This document shows, in pieces, positions 46,604-54,965 of a DNA stretch of 64,000 nt. Source of the DNA: a virus; the IMG/VR virus record IMGVR_UViG_3300044568_006268, positions 62,001 through 126,000 of that record; one strand, written 5' to 3'. Under the pieces are notes generated by a model. It saw only the letters and a program-made list of their open reading frames with translations, did not search any database and was not told the origin of the DNA. How positions within the stretch are numbered: position 1 is the stretch's first letter; each line of letters starts with the position of its first letter. The position numbers were made by a program, and so were the translations under genes.

Positions 46604-47197
46604 TTATGCTCTTGGTCGTCCTAACATAATTTTGTCGTGAGCTCCACCAGCAATATTTCTAGTGTACCAACCATCACCAGAAGCATCTGGCATAGTACCA
46701 ATCCATTGAACTTGTTTACCTAAAACTTTAGTAACTACATCAATATCAGTTACTACTGGCACATCATATTTGTTGATTAAGATTTCCGCGATTTTACCAG
46801 AAACTTCGATATAGAATCCCATCTTTTTAAGGTCGACTCCTCTAGCTTCAATGTAAGCACGTTTAGCATCTTTGGTTCCGTCATGTCCTACTCCTGAGAA
46901 TTTAACTCCAAATTTAGTTCTTTGACCAAACATTACCATATCAAAATCTCTGGTTCCGTGAATATCTTCACCTTCCCAATAATTCCAATCTGGATCTGCA
47001 AACACATCTTCAGGAGATTTTATTTTAATGTGACCTCCAATTTCGGCATATGCCGTTTGTATCAAATCGAAAAATTCTCCAGCTAATTCTGGATATTTCT
47101 TATGATTGAATAGTAAAGCCTTTCCTCTTGGTGGTTTTAAATCACCAGAAGAAGTTATTTCGTTTACGTACTCTTCGTATTTTTTAAATGTTGTCAT
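46604..47197 (-). CDS. capsid-targeted internal protein, 197 aa (paralogue 1)
   Basis: The N-terminus MTTFKKYEEYVNE resembles the T4 capsid-targeting peptide (MKTYQEFIAE) and ends in VNE, like the prohead-protease site (I/L-x-E). Its C-terminal half (GFYIEVSGKIAEILINKYDV) is similar to the next gene (GWFIEASKRMEEILVDSKVP), so the two are paralogues. The fold is not recognised. It is packaged in the head and injected if the targeting call is right. Confidence 0.7.
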   Translation of the reverse strand: MTTFKKYEEYVNEITSSGDLKPPRGKALLFNHKKYPELAGEFFDLIQTAYAEIGGHIKIKSPEDVFADPDWNYWEGEDIHGTRDFDMVMFGQRTKFGVKFSGVGHDGTKDAKRAYIEARGVDLKKMGFYIEVSGKIAEILINKYDVPVVTDIDVVTKVLGKQVQWIGTMPDASGDGWYTRNIAGGAHDKIMLGRPRA

Positions 47198-47751
47198 TTT
47201 AATTTACCGTATATTCGTTTTGTAATTCGTTTTCCTGCTTTTGAAAGAAATCTAGAGTAATATCCGTCTTCTTCCATTTGTGGTTGTTTATGCTTACCTA
47301 CAATATTTTGAATTACTTCAAAATCATCTACTACTGGAACTTTAGAATCCACTAAGATTTCTTCCATTCTTTTCGATGCTTCGATAAACCAACCTTTAGT
47401 ATTTACTAAGTCAATAACTTTCGTTATCAATTCTCGTTTAGCACCTTTCTTTTCGTTAGTACCTAATAGAGCAATCTTGTTTCCATAAGCAGTTTCCTTA
47501 TAAATAATGAATGCATCTGGTTTGTGATCGGAATCTACGTCTTTTAGATAAGTAGCTTTATATTTCGTCTTTAATTCATGAGCATCATCAGCAGAAAAAT
47601 CTAGACCTTCTTTAGAATATGTATCGGTGTACATTTTCCAAATTAAGTCTTCTGCCTCTTTATCTAATTTAGACATATCAATATTAACCCACTTACCAGT
47701 AGGAATCGACATTTCACTTACAAATTCGTTATATTTTTTAAATTGTGTCAT
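47194..47751 (-). CDS. capsid-targeted internal protein, 185 aa (paralogue 2)
   Basis: The N-terminus MTQFKKYNEFVSE is a targeting peptide ending in VSE. A region DHKPDAFIIYKETAYGNKIA precedes the segment shared with the gene above (paralogue 1). The C-terminus is basic. The stop TGA overlaps the next ATG. Confidence 0.7.
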   Translation of the reverse strand: MTQFKKYNEFVSEMSIPTGKWVNIDMSKLDKEAEDLIWKMYTDTYSKEGLDFSADDAHELKTKYKATYLKDVDSDHKPDAFIIYKETAYGNKIALLGTNEKKGAKRELITKVIDLVNTKGWFIEASKRMEEILVDSKVPVVDDFEVIQNIVGKHKQPQMEEDGYYSRFLSKAGKRITKRIYGKLK

Positions 47752-48218
47752 TTTATTAGTTTTACCGATTTTTTAGGTTCAATTACAACTACATTAGTTG
47801 TACGTATATATTTGTTTCCTTTTACTGGATGACTTCCGGCATCCATAATATTTTGAAAGACTATTCCATCAAAACCTTTATCTATAGCTGCTCTAACAAA
47901 ATGGTCAGTCTTTATAGATTTAATTTCAGGATTTGGTTTGTATCTATCGAAATCTTCGGGTTTCATTCCTAATTTTTTAGCTTCGGCTTTTGCAGCTATC
48001 TCAGGTAACCACCAACCTTCAGCTGAACTAAAATCTAAAGTAACAAATTTCTTAAGGATGATTTGATATGGTCCAGTAACCTTTCCGTAAGATTGTGCTA
48101 TTAATAAACTATCAGTAAAATATATTGGTTTGTTAAAATCTACATCTCCACCATGATACATCAAATCAAATTTTTCTGATTCGTTTAAGAACTCGTCATA
48201 TTTTTTAAATGTCGTCAT
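47748..48218 (-). CDS. capsid-targeted ADP-ribosyltransferase-like protein
   Basis: The N-terminus MTTFKKYDEFLNE is a targeting peptide ending in LNE. The following part has LMYHGGDVDFNKPIYFTDSL and AAIDKGFDGIVFQN, the H-...-Y/F-T-D pattern of ART domains in polyvalent and injected proteins. T4 packages an ADP-ribosyltransferase (Alt) that modifies host RNA polymerase. The NAD-binding residues are not all certain. Confidence 0.7.
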   Translation of the reverse strand: MTTFKKYDEFLNESEKFDLMYHGGDVDFNKPIYFTDSLLIAQSYGKVTGPYQIILKKFVTLDFSSAEGWWLPEIAAKAEAKKLGMKPEDFDRYKPNPEIKSIKTDHFVRAAIDKGFDGIVFQNIMDAGSHPVKGNKYIRTTNVVVIEPKKSVKLIK

Positions 48219-48610
48219 TAATCTCCAGTTCCTTTGTATATTATTTTAATTGCCTTAGCAGGAATATTTTCAAATGTAATTATACGTTTGTCTTTCAAAT
48301 CAAAATTTGGATCTACGTACCATATATTCTTAAGATTAGTTGTATCTATTTGATAGATGTCATCATCATAAGTTGAATCCCACCAATCTTTCTTATTATC
48401 ACTATTAACTGCAAATATAACTTTGCCATCAATATTGGTGTCAGATAACCAAGTCTCACTTTTACCTTTAGTAATCAATCCTTCTTTAGAAATAATATTT
48501 CTATAATGAGGATTTGATGTATGATATAAGTATCTGTTTGGTTTTACTTCAATTAAGCGAGAATTAGCACTTTCATTTATCCATTTTTCGTATAGAGGCA
48601 AATTTCTCAT
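48218..48610 (-). CDS. capsid-targeted ART/Tpt1-like protein
   Basis: The N-terminus MRNLPLYEKWINE ends in INE. The core has NRYLYHTSNPHYRNIISKEG (H-x-S) and ENIPAKAIKIIYKG, the pattern of the KptA/Tpt1 and DarT-like ART superfamily. KptA removes 2'-phosphate from tRNA using NAD. A host-modifying transferase or RNA-end enzyme is possible. Confidence 0.6.
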   Translation of the reverse strand: MRNLPLYEKWINESANSRLIEVKPNRYLYHTSNPHYRNIISKEGLITKGKSETWLSDTNIDGKVIFAVNSDNKKDWWDSTYDDDIYQIDTTNLKNIWYVDPNFDLKDKRIITFENIPAKAIKIIYKGTGD

Positions 48611-49008
48611 ATCTTTGCTTTAAGTATTTTCATATTAATAGCCTTGTCTCCTTTTATGATTTGTGATGCTATTCGATGATGTCCATCAAAAACGATTACT
48701 GTTCCATTTTTAAATTGTACACCAGTAGGCATTTCGGTCTTTTTACTTTTTGAATATAAATTAACCGTAGTTGAATTCAAATAATCTTGATTTGGAACTA
48801 TTTTGTTTATGTCTATAGATAAAGTTTTAGCTTTATCGAATGCCTTAATTTTTAAATTTGCGTTATCCTCTTCATCGTATCCTAATTCAGATCTCCAAAA
48901 ATCCTTCATATCTAAATATGAATCCGTAGTCATCTTTTGTTTGAATACGTTTAACAATTTCGTATTATCCTCATTAAGCCAGTCTTCATATATAGGCAAA
49001 TTTCTCAT
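48607..49008 (-). CDS. capsid-targeted ParB-like protein
   Basis: MRNLPIYEDWLNE is the targeting peptide. The C-terminal half has GTVIVFDGHHRIASQIIKG, the ParB/sulfiredoxin signature D-G-H-H-R. Such domains bind CTP/ATP and DNA or act as nucleases. The stop TGA overlaps the ATG below. Confidence 0.72.
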   Translation of the reverse strand: MRNLPIYEDWLNEDNTKLLNVFKQKMTTDSYLDMKDFWRSELGYDEEDNANLKIKAFDKAKTLSIDINKIVPNQDYLNSTTVNLYSKSKKTEMPTGVQFKNGTVIVFDGHHRIASQIIKGDKAINMKILKAKI

Positions 49009-50090
49009 TACAGAAGATTCTTTTTAGCTCTTTTTATATATTCGGTAACTAAACCTCGGATTTTGTTCATTGCCGCTATTGCAGCCGGAGTTTCAGCCTT
49101 ATTGAATTTAGGAGAGTTATAAGCTTCCATCATTCCTTTCTCATATTGTTTTACTACTGCCTGCATAAATTCTTTTGCCGACTTATATTTTAAAACAGTA
49201 CCAAATTCTCCTATTTGTTCAAGAGTATCAGCCACCGCTAATATTCCATCACACAAATCATCAAATGTAGGAGAATCAGGATTAACACCTTTCCATTGTT
49301 GTAATGATTCAGAAGGCACAAAAGGCTTTCCAGGATTAGATTGGTCCCAAAAGAATCTAGCAATATCCATCATAAAAGTAGACGAACTTAAAGTAATTAA
49401 TCGATCTTCAACATTTGAACGTTTAGAATAAGGCACCATTAAATCACCTTGAAATCTTGCTCTAATTCCTCTTGGTTGTATTGAAATTTCTAAAGCCTCA
49501 CCGAATGACGAGTATAACTTACCAATTACAAATCCTTTAACGTTTTTCTCTGGAGTAAAACGGAAAACTGCCCATGATGAATATTCTTTATGAGTTACCA
49601 CTAAGTCCACTTGCACATAACCTATTTCACCAGTTCTTAAAGGAACTGTTACTAATAATTTTAGAGATGCATCAGTAGAAATAGATTTTGTTTCTTCTAC
49701 GTCTATACCTTCAGGTGTTTCAGCTTCTAGCCACATTAGCAGCTCTTGATTATACAATTTAACAGTAGCAATCTCATCAGCTCGTGGATCTTTACTTGTA
49801 AGTTTAAGTACCGGATATGCGATCATGTAATCTACATCTCCGTATAATTTTTCAGGTTGATTTTTTAAATCATCTTCCCACCAAGTACCAGATCCTATAG
49901 GCTTCAAAAAGTCTAAAGATGGTAATTCCAATTCTCGTAAATGTCCATTGAAATCTTCGGAAATCCTAGCTACGACCTTCGTTACTTTTTGGATAACGTC
50001 TGGAGTTAAAGGAGTTTCCTGAGTTTTAGTAGTTGACCAACCGCCTTCGTTGATAGTCAACCATTCGTTATATAGTTGTAAGTTTCTCAT
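49008..50090 (-). CDS. capsid-targeted nucleotidyltransferase-like protein, 360 aa
   Basis: The N-terminus MRNLQLYNEWLTINEGG carries INE. LDFLKPIGSGTWWEDDL and YGDVDYMIAY are the G-S and D-x-D motifs of the Pol-beta nucleotidyltransferase fold, and IGYVQVDLVV gives the third acidic residue. It may be an MNT-type AMP transferase, an injected toxin-like enzyme. The last 100 residues are helical. Confidence 0.68.
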   Translation of the reverse strand: MRNLQLYNEWLTINEGGWSTTKTQETPLTPDVIQKVTKVVARISEDFNGHLRELELPSLDFLKPIGSGTWWEDDLKNQPEKLYGDVDYMIAYPVLKLTSKDPRADEIATVKLYNQELLMWLEAETPEGIDVEETKSISTDASLKLLVTVPLRTGEIGYVQVDLVVTHKEYSSWAVFRFTPEKNVKGFVIGKLYSSFGEALEISIQPRGIRARFQGDLMVPYSKRSNVEDRLITLSSSTFMMDIARFFWDQSNPGKPFVPSESLQQWKGVNPDSPTFDDLCDGILAVADTLEQIGEFGTVLKYKSAKEFMQAVVKQYEKGMMEAYNSPKFNKAETPAAIAAMNKIRGLVTEYIKRAKKNLL

Positions 50091-50097
50091 AATTTTG

Positions 50098-50463
50098 TTA
50101 TTCTATTAACTTTTCTACATAAGTGCAGGTTTCTCCTGCATCAAATCCCTTTTCGATAAGTAGTGATAGTGAGGCCGGTTTACACCAAGCATATACAAGC
50201 CAACCTGAATATTTACTTTGTACGTATTCCCATCGAGTATTCCAAAGTTTTCTAAAGATTCCTTTTCTTCTATGCTCTTCTTGTACCCAGGCATCTAAGA
50301 ATTTAATCTTCTGATCCTTTTCTCTTTCCATATAGATATGGCCTACAATATCACCATTTATCATTGCAATCCAAGTTTCTAATTGCTGGGCATTGCTCTT
50401 TAGGTGAATTATTTTTATATCTTCTATAAAAGAATTCGATACTTCATTCAAAACATTACTCAT
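50098..50463 (-). CDS. GNAT-family acetyltransferase, capsid-targeted
   Basis: 121 residues. MSNVLNEVSN has an LNE site after a very short N-terminal peptide. WIAMINGDIVGHIYMERE, VQEEHRRKGIFRKLW (the acetyl-CoA loop) and LSLLIEKGFDAGETCTYVE are GNAT motifs in order. It probably acetylates a protein or small molecule; T4 IP-type delivery would let it act at once after infection. Confidence 0.82.
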   Translation of the reverse strand: MSNVLNEVSNSFIEDIKIIHLKSNAQQLETWIAMINGDIVGHIYMEREKDQKIKFLDAWVQEEHRRKGIFRKLWNTRWEYVQSKYSGWLVYAWCKPASLSLLIEKGFDAGETCTYVEKLIE

Positions 50464-50479
50464 TATATTTATAAGTTTC

Positions 50480-50776
50480 TCATATTGCAGGTAAAGACAA
50501 ATCTAATGTTTCTGGTATGTGTTTATATTTGTTGTAAACGTTATTAGACACTATGTAGGATTTGATAAATCTTTCCATTTCTGCAATACTACCAAAGGTA
50601 TGACCTCCGAAATCGATATCAATTCCTTTATAAAATGGAGTATAATTTGCAACAGTACGACCAGCTTGTTTTTGCTCTCTTTGTTTTTTCCAAATAATTC
50701 CGTCATTACCTTTTACTTCATCTGGCCATTTAGTAGATTCGTTAAGAAACTCGTCGTATTTTTTAAATTGTGTCAT
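50480..50776 (-). CDS. capsid-targeted protein, 98 aa
   Basis: MTQFKKYDEFLNE is the targeting peptide. The remainder has FYKGIDIDFGGHTFGSIAEM and no known motif. The stop is TGA. Confidence 0.65.
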   Translation of the reverse strand: MTQFKKYDEFLNESTKWPDEVKGNDGIIWKKQREQKQAGRTVANYTPFYKGIDIDFGGHTFGSIAEMERFIKSYIVSNNVYNKYKHIPETLDLSLPAI

Positions 50777-50777
50777 A

Positions 50778-51521
50778 TTATTTAGTATTTCTTTTTAACC
50801 ACTGATTAAATGATTCGGTTATTTTAGTTAGGGTTGCTTTATACGTAGCCTTAAAATCTTTTGGTTCTTGAATATAACCTTCGGCAGTTTCGTCATGTAA
50901 ATCAGAAGTCCATTGCCAATGAAAACATAATTCATTAGGCACATCAAATCCATAAAATTTAAGGACTTGCTTTTGTTTTTCTAATTCCGTACCGCCATTC
51001 CAATTGTGACCAGTTAAAACAATACCAGCTAATTTACCTTCTAAAATATTATTTTCTTCTAGGGTAGTCCATCGATTTTCTAACCAATTTAAGCGTTCGA
51101 TTAGTTTTTGATAGACTGCGTTAACTGAACCCCATCGAATCGAACCTAAAAATATAACGGCATCAGCTTCTAATAAAGGTTTGCTCACTTTCCAAAGTTC
51201 ATCGTCTTTGTGATTAATAGAAGCCCAACAACGATGACATCCACTCGGATTTTTAGTTGCATCTTTTAGTATGGAATCTTTTACTCCACATGAATTTCCT
51301 TTTGAAGTAGAAACATTACCTTCGCATTGATAGATGTGCAATTTAGTAACGTCGACAATTTCGCAAGTAGATGAACCTAATTCATCTTGAATCATTTGTG
51401 CCAATTGAGAGGACTTAGGAATATCATCACTACCTTCCCATCGAGTCGATGTGGTAAGTAGGAGTACCTTCTTTCCTCTGAGATGAGTGGTCAATCTTTG
51501 TAAATCGTGGTTGCTATTCAT
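50778..51521 (-). CDS. flavodoxin/NADPH-dependent FMN reductase-like protein
   Basis: 247 residues. GKKVLLLTTSTRWEGSDDIP, a Cys-rich region (CGVKDSILKDATKNPSGCHRC) and VIFLGSIRWGSVNAVYQKLI match the NAD(P)H-dependent FMN-reductase family. The N-terminus MNSNHDLQRLTTHLRG lacks the targeting peptide seen in its neighbours. It lies inside the internal-protein run, so it may be an exception or an early enzyme. Confidence 0.75.
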   Translation of the reverse strand: MNSNHDLQRLTTHLRGKKVLLLTTSTRWEGSDDIPKSSQLAQMIQDELGSSTCEIVDVTKLHIYQCEGNVSTSKGNSCGVKDSILKDATKNPSGCHRCWASINHKDDELWKVSKPLLEADAVIFLGSIRWGSVNAVYQKLIERLNWLENRWTTLEENNILEGKLAGIVLTGHNWNGGTELEKQKQVLKFYGFDVPNELCFHWQWTSDLHDETAEGYIQEPKDFKATYKATLTKITESFNQWLKRNTK

Positions 51522-51522
51522 A

Positions 51523-52173
51523 TTATTTAGATGTCCAAACTACTCCACCACCACCATCTTCGATATGGAATTTAGCTTTTGGATATTTTCTTTTCATGTC
51601 TTCGTATTTAGCCGGAATCAAGTCTCGGATTTTAATGTCATTTGATTGACCAACTACCTTTCCATATTCTAAAGCAACAATAGACCAAGGTCCGTTATCA
51701 CCAGTTTTTACGCCTTTCATCATCACTGCCCAAACTCCTTCGTTAACAACAGATTCGTTACGCATATCTGCTAGATATGCATCGGTTAAATCGGTTATTA
51801 GGTCTAGCAATTCGTTTTTCTTATTAATATTTAACCCGGCCATATCGATAATATCATCGATTTCCTTTGCAACCTCTTTTACCTCTTTATCAGAGTTTCT
51901 ATAATAATCGGTTAGAGACATTGCCTCATTAATAGAAGATTCATTATAAGGAATTACTCCTAATTTTTGATCGGCTTTAGCGATCATATCCTCTACCTTT
52001 TTACAAGCAGATTGAATGCCTTTTAAAGCAACAATCCATTTAGGAGCTGATATGTCCTTCTTTAATAGCTCATCGATTTTATCTTGAAGGTTAGTTATGT
52101 CACTCCCAATTTCATCAAAAATAAAATATTGACCTTCGTTTAAGAATTCTTCGTATGTTTGTAAGTTTTTCAT
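51523..52173 (-). CDS. capsid-targeted protein with several cleavage-like sites, 216 aa
   Basis: MKNLQTYEEFLNE is followed by further I/V-N-E sites (NESSINEAMS, ESVVNEGVW) at about 80 and 147. If cut by the prohead protease the product would be two or three peptides. The central region is helical. No enzyme motif is seen. Confidence 0.68.
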   Translation of the reverse strand: MKNLQTYEEFLNEGQYFIFDEIGSDITNLQDKIDELLKKDISAPKWIVALKGIQSACKKVEDMIAKADQKLGVIPYNESSINEAMSLTDYYRNSDKEVKEVAKEIDDIIDMAGLNINKKNELLDLITDLTDAYLADMRNESVVNEGVWAVMMKGVKTGDNGPWSIVALEYGKVVGQSNDIKIRDLIPAKYEDMKRKYPKAKFHIEDGGGGVVWTSK

Positions 52174-52571
52174 TATTTGTAATTTTTATTTAAGTACCAA
52201 TTAATATCCTCTTTAGCATAACCTAAAAGCTCGCCAATTCTTTTGCTCTCCTGTTTAGTAGCCTCATATGATAAATATCCGCCATATTTATTAGCAATCT
52301 TTGCTAATTCTTTAGCTTTTTTCTCGGCACCTTTATTAAAATAAATATAAGCGTCGAATGGATTTCCTGGTAATTTGATTGTTCCTAAGTTGTGAGTCTT
52401 AACCAAATCCCAAAATTCATCTATACTTAAATCAACTGTGGTTTTTAAAGTAATAAATCCTAAATCTCTCTTTCCGTCTATAACAGTTTGTACCGCACTT
52501 TTATCTCGGTGGGCTTCTTCTGCCTTAATAGTTTCGTTTACGAATTCGTCGTATGTAGGAATGTGTTTCAT
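52173..52571 (-). CDS. capsid-targeted protein, 132 aa
   Basis: MKHIPTYDEFVNE targeting peptide. The rest is helical with DLGFITLKTTVDLSIDEFWD. No known fold. One-codon overlaps connect it to both neighbours. Confidence 0.68.
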   Translation of the reverse strand: MKHIPTYDEFVNETIKAEEAHRDKSAVQTVIDGKRDLGFITLKTTVDLSIDEFWDLVKTHNLGTIKLPGNPFDAYIYFNKGAEKKAKELAKIANKYGGYLSYEATKQESKRIGELLGYAKEDINWYLNKNYK

Positions 52572-53110
52572 TATATTTTTCCGGCTTTTACTCTATCTCT
52601 AGAAACGCTGTTGATGTATTTTAATTCATCTGCATTTAGTTTAGGAGCAATTAGTTTTTTCCATTGACCTTCTTGTTTAGCTCTTGGTAATTGCAAAAAT
52701 TCAATAACGTCTTGGTCATCTTTTAACTTGCTAATTATCGATTGGACTGCTTTATCTCGCCAATGTTCTTTCCACCACATTTTCAAATCATCAACTGGGT
52801 GAAAATCTACTCTATTAGCTAACAGTGCAATTTGTCCTCCAATTGCAGCAGCCTGTAACATAAGGATTGCAGTCATTGCATCTTCATTTAAGAATTCTTC
52901 GGATTCTTTTAAATATCCTTCGTCACTCCAACCAGCTATAAAAGAGATATCTCCTTTTGCTCGGCCTTCTAAAAATTTCACCTTTGTATTTTGATTTTTA
53001 CCTAAATCAATAACTTCAAATTTACCTAATTTAGGGTGAGTGTAAATTTTGCCAACGATAAAATTAGATTTCTCGTTTAAGAATTCCTCGTATGTTTGTA
53101 AGTTTCTCAT
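52571..53110 (-). CDS. capsid-targeted protein with a second internal targeting site, 179 aa
   Basis: MRNLQTYEEFLNE begins the protein and ESEEFLNEDAM recurs at about 71-81. Residues 15-70 carry a small SH3-like domain (KIYTHPKLGKFEVIDLGKNQ). The rest is a helical domain with one hydrophobic stretch (MTAILMLQAAAIGGQIALLA). Two mature products after cleavage are likely. Confidence 0.68.
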   Translation of the reverse strand: MRNLQTYEEFLNEKSNFIVGKIYTHPKLGKFEVIDLGKNQNTKVKFLEGRAKGDISFIAGWSDEGYLKESEEFLNEDAMTAILMLQAAAIGGQIALLANRVDFHPVDDLKMWWKEHWRDKAVQSIISKLKDDQDVIEFLQLPRAKQEGQWKKLIAPKLNADELKYINSVSRDRVKAGKI

Positions 53111-53244
53111 TATCTTCCTTGTCCTTTGTATTTTTTAGGCTTTTCTTCTTTAGGCCCAAAGTGTTTTTTGGCTTTGCCAGTACTCTTCGTTTTAGTTATC
53201 TTAACCGAAGTAGTTGTAGTTGATTTGCTTTTAGTAGCGGCCAT
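53110..53244 (-). CDS. highly basic 44-aa protein
   Basis: The protein begins MAATKSKSTTTTSVKITKTK and has KAKKHFGPKEEKPKK and KYKGQGR, a lysine- and threonine-rich composition. It could condense DNA or bind RNA. The TAA overlaps the next ATG (TAATG). It has no targeting peptide. Confidence 0.65.
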   Translation of the reverse strand: MAATKSKSTTTTSVKITKTKSTGKAKKHFGPKEEKPKKYKGQGR

Positions 53245-53385
53245 GGTGTTACATGATATTTTTATTTTTGCGTTTTATTCATTTAGAGTTCACCAGATAA
53301 ACGATTTACTGGTGTTATAATACCTACTAACCAGAGAACAATTTTTAAACGTGGATTACACGATTTCTCTTACTAATCAGTGGTT
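53245..53385 (-). other. intergenic region with a 6-bp hairpin
   Basis: No gene is seen. CACCAG/CTGGTG forms a hairpin near 53291-53314 on the minus strand. There is no class A promoter. The region separates the basic 44-aa gene from the 138-aa gene. Confidence 0.35.
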
Positions 53386-53802
53386 TTATTGTATGTCTTC
53401 TTTTCTGTATTCTGGTGCAATTGTTGCAGCCGGTAATTGAGTAGCTAAATCAGTCGTACCTTCATTAACCGTAGCCTTATAACCAAATTTTGATCGTAAA
53501 GCTTTAATTGCGGCAATAGCCTTTGCTTCATCTTCGAAGGAGTCGTCCATAAAAATAGAAATTTGTTCAGGTGCTAAATCTTCAGCACCGTTTTTCATTT
53601 TTAAAGGCGATATAGTAACATTAACAATAGCGGCAAAGTTATTTCTCATTGTTCCCGCAACTCCACCCTCAACAACTACACATTGATTTTCATCGAAGTG
53701 TAGTGCGTCTTTCCAACATGATTTCCATGTCTTATTAGCCGGAGTAGCTGATTGAAATTTAGCACCATCAGCTAAAAATTCGTTTAGAGATTCATGTAAC
53801 AT
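53386..53802 (-). CDS. capsid-targeted protein, 138 aa
   Basis: MLHESLNEFLADGAK resembles the targeting peptide MLHESLEEFLNE of a nearby gene, with an LNE in the first eight residues. No catalytic motif is found. The gene above ends in TAG, and TAG-ATT-ATG joins both frames without a shift, so amber read-through would fuse the two products. Confidence 0.66.
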   Translation of the reverse strand: MLHESLNEFLADGAKFQSATPANKTWKSCWKDALHFDENQCVVVEGGVAGTMRNNFAAIVNVTISPLKMKNGAEDLAPEQISIFMDDSFEDEAKAIAAIKALRSKFGYKATVNEGTTDLATQLPAATIAPEYRKEDIQ

Positions 53803-53805
53803 AAT

Positions 53806-54141
53806 CTATTTAGGTGACCATTCTTTTTTGTCAAAATCTTCGATGTTTAACATGGCTTGTATCGACTTTTCAAAATGAATATTTACTCGACCCCAAAAAA
53901 ATCCAGTAGTAGGAGCAAATTCCGTATTCCAAAATTTACGATCTCTCAATCTATCCAAACAATCTTTTGTAACTCCTTTTGGATCGTCATAGACGATATT
54001 AAGATAGCCATTTACATCCTCAGTTCTAAACTTAATTTTACTAGAAAATCCATGTAAAGCTTGTAAGATGTCAATTAAATCATTTGCAGTTCCTCTACCT
54101 TCATTTAAGAAAGTTTCTAGTGATTCGTGTAATGAGCTCAT
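53806..54141 (-). CDS. capsid-targeted protein, 111 aa, ends in amber
   Basis: MSSLHESLETFLNE is the targeting peptide. Residues 20-111 have no known motif (IHFEKSIQAMLNIEDFDKKE near the end). The stop is TAG, in frame with the next gene. Confidence 0.67.
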   Translation of the reverse strand: MSSLHESLETFLNEGRGTANDLIDILQALHGFSSKIKFRTEDVNGYLNIVYDDPKGVTKDCLDRLRDRKFWNTEFAPTTGFFWGRVNIHFEKSIQAMLNIEDFDKKEWSPK

Positions 54142-54578
54142 TATTTGATGTATTTTTTTCTAATAATTTCCTCAGCCTTTTCAATCTCTTTCGGAGACCA
54201 ACCATAGAGCTTACCTATCTCGGTGGCAACCTCTAATGGGTCGTCTGAAGTCTTAAATTGATTGATGTGCATTTTAATGGTTGCATCATTTACCGGTTGT
54301 TTGCTCTCATTTAAGAAGGCTTCAAAGCTTTCCATAAGATTACTTGATTCGCTCACTTCTGCTTCATATACAGTTCCTATTACATCACTAGCATTACTAA
54401 ATTTCTTAATGTGACTACTCACATCCTTTAGCTTTTTGATAATAGCATCTAATTCTTTAGGGTCAACATCATTACCGGAAGTAACTCGATCGGTAAATAC
54501 ATTTAACTTTATGCGAGCTACGAATAGTTCGGTTTTGACTACATCTTTCGGTAATCGATAGAAAGTTCCTTCGTTCAT
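54141..54578 (-). CDS. capsid-targeted protein with internal targeting site, 145 aa
   Basis: The start at 54578 (MNEGTFYRLPKD) is preferred, since the gene above ends at 54583; a longer frame would run across it. MESFEAFLNESKQP occurs in the middle at about residue 80, so an alternative start or cut would release a second peptide of about 60 residues. The function is unknown. Confidence 0.62.
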   Translation of the reverse strand: MNEGTFYRLPKDVVKTELFVARIKLNVFTDRVTSGNDVDPKELDAIIKKLKDVSSHIKKFSNASDVIGTVYEAEVSESSNLMESFEAFLNESKQPVNDATIKMHINQFKTSDDPLEVATEIGKLYGWSPKEIEKAEEIIRKKYIK

Positions 54579-54582
54579 AATA

Positions 54583-54963
54583 TTATTTCTTGCTCCAAAG
54601 TAAATCTGAAAAATCCGAGTACATGTACTTGTCAATTAGAGAATTCTCTAGTTTTTTAAATTTTTGTTGTTGGTCAGCTTTACCTAAATAAGGATTTCCT
54701 TCGGTTTGAAGTTTTATCTGATGAGTTAATTCATGTAAGATAGCTTGTTCCGGATCAACCATTCTCGACAAATCAAATGAGATATAAAGAGCTTGATTTG
54801 TCTTAGCATTGTAAGAAGTACATGCACCACCATGAGCAACCTTTTCAAATTTCAAAGGTAATTCCTTAACTCTCTCAGCTTTACATACCGCAGAATAGTA
54901 AGCCTTAACATTAGCTTGACTAACGGCTTCATTAAGAAACTCTTCTAATGATTCGTGTAACAT
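54583..54963 (-). CDS. capsid-targeted HExxH metalloprotease-like protein
   Basis: 126 residues. MLHESLEEFLNE is the targeting peptide. AILHELTHQIKLQTEGN contains the zinc-binding H77-E78-L-T-H81 motif. A third ligand may be a glutamate or histidine near 88-95. If active it would be an injected protease. The fold around it is small, so the family is not named. Confidence 0.72.
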   Translation of the reverse strand: MLHESLEEFLNEAVSQANVKAYYSAVCKAERVKELPLKFEKVAHGGACTSYNAKTNQALYISFDLSRMVDPEQAILHELTHQIKLQTEGNPYLGKADQQQKFKKLENSLIDKYMYSDFSDLLWSKK

Positions 54964-54965
54964 AA

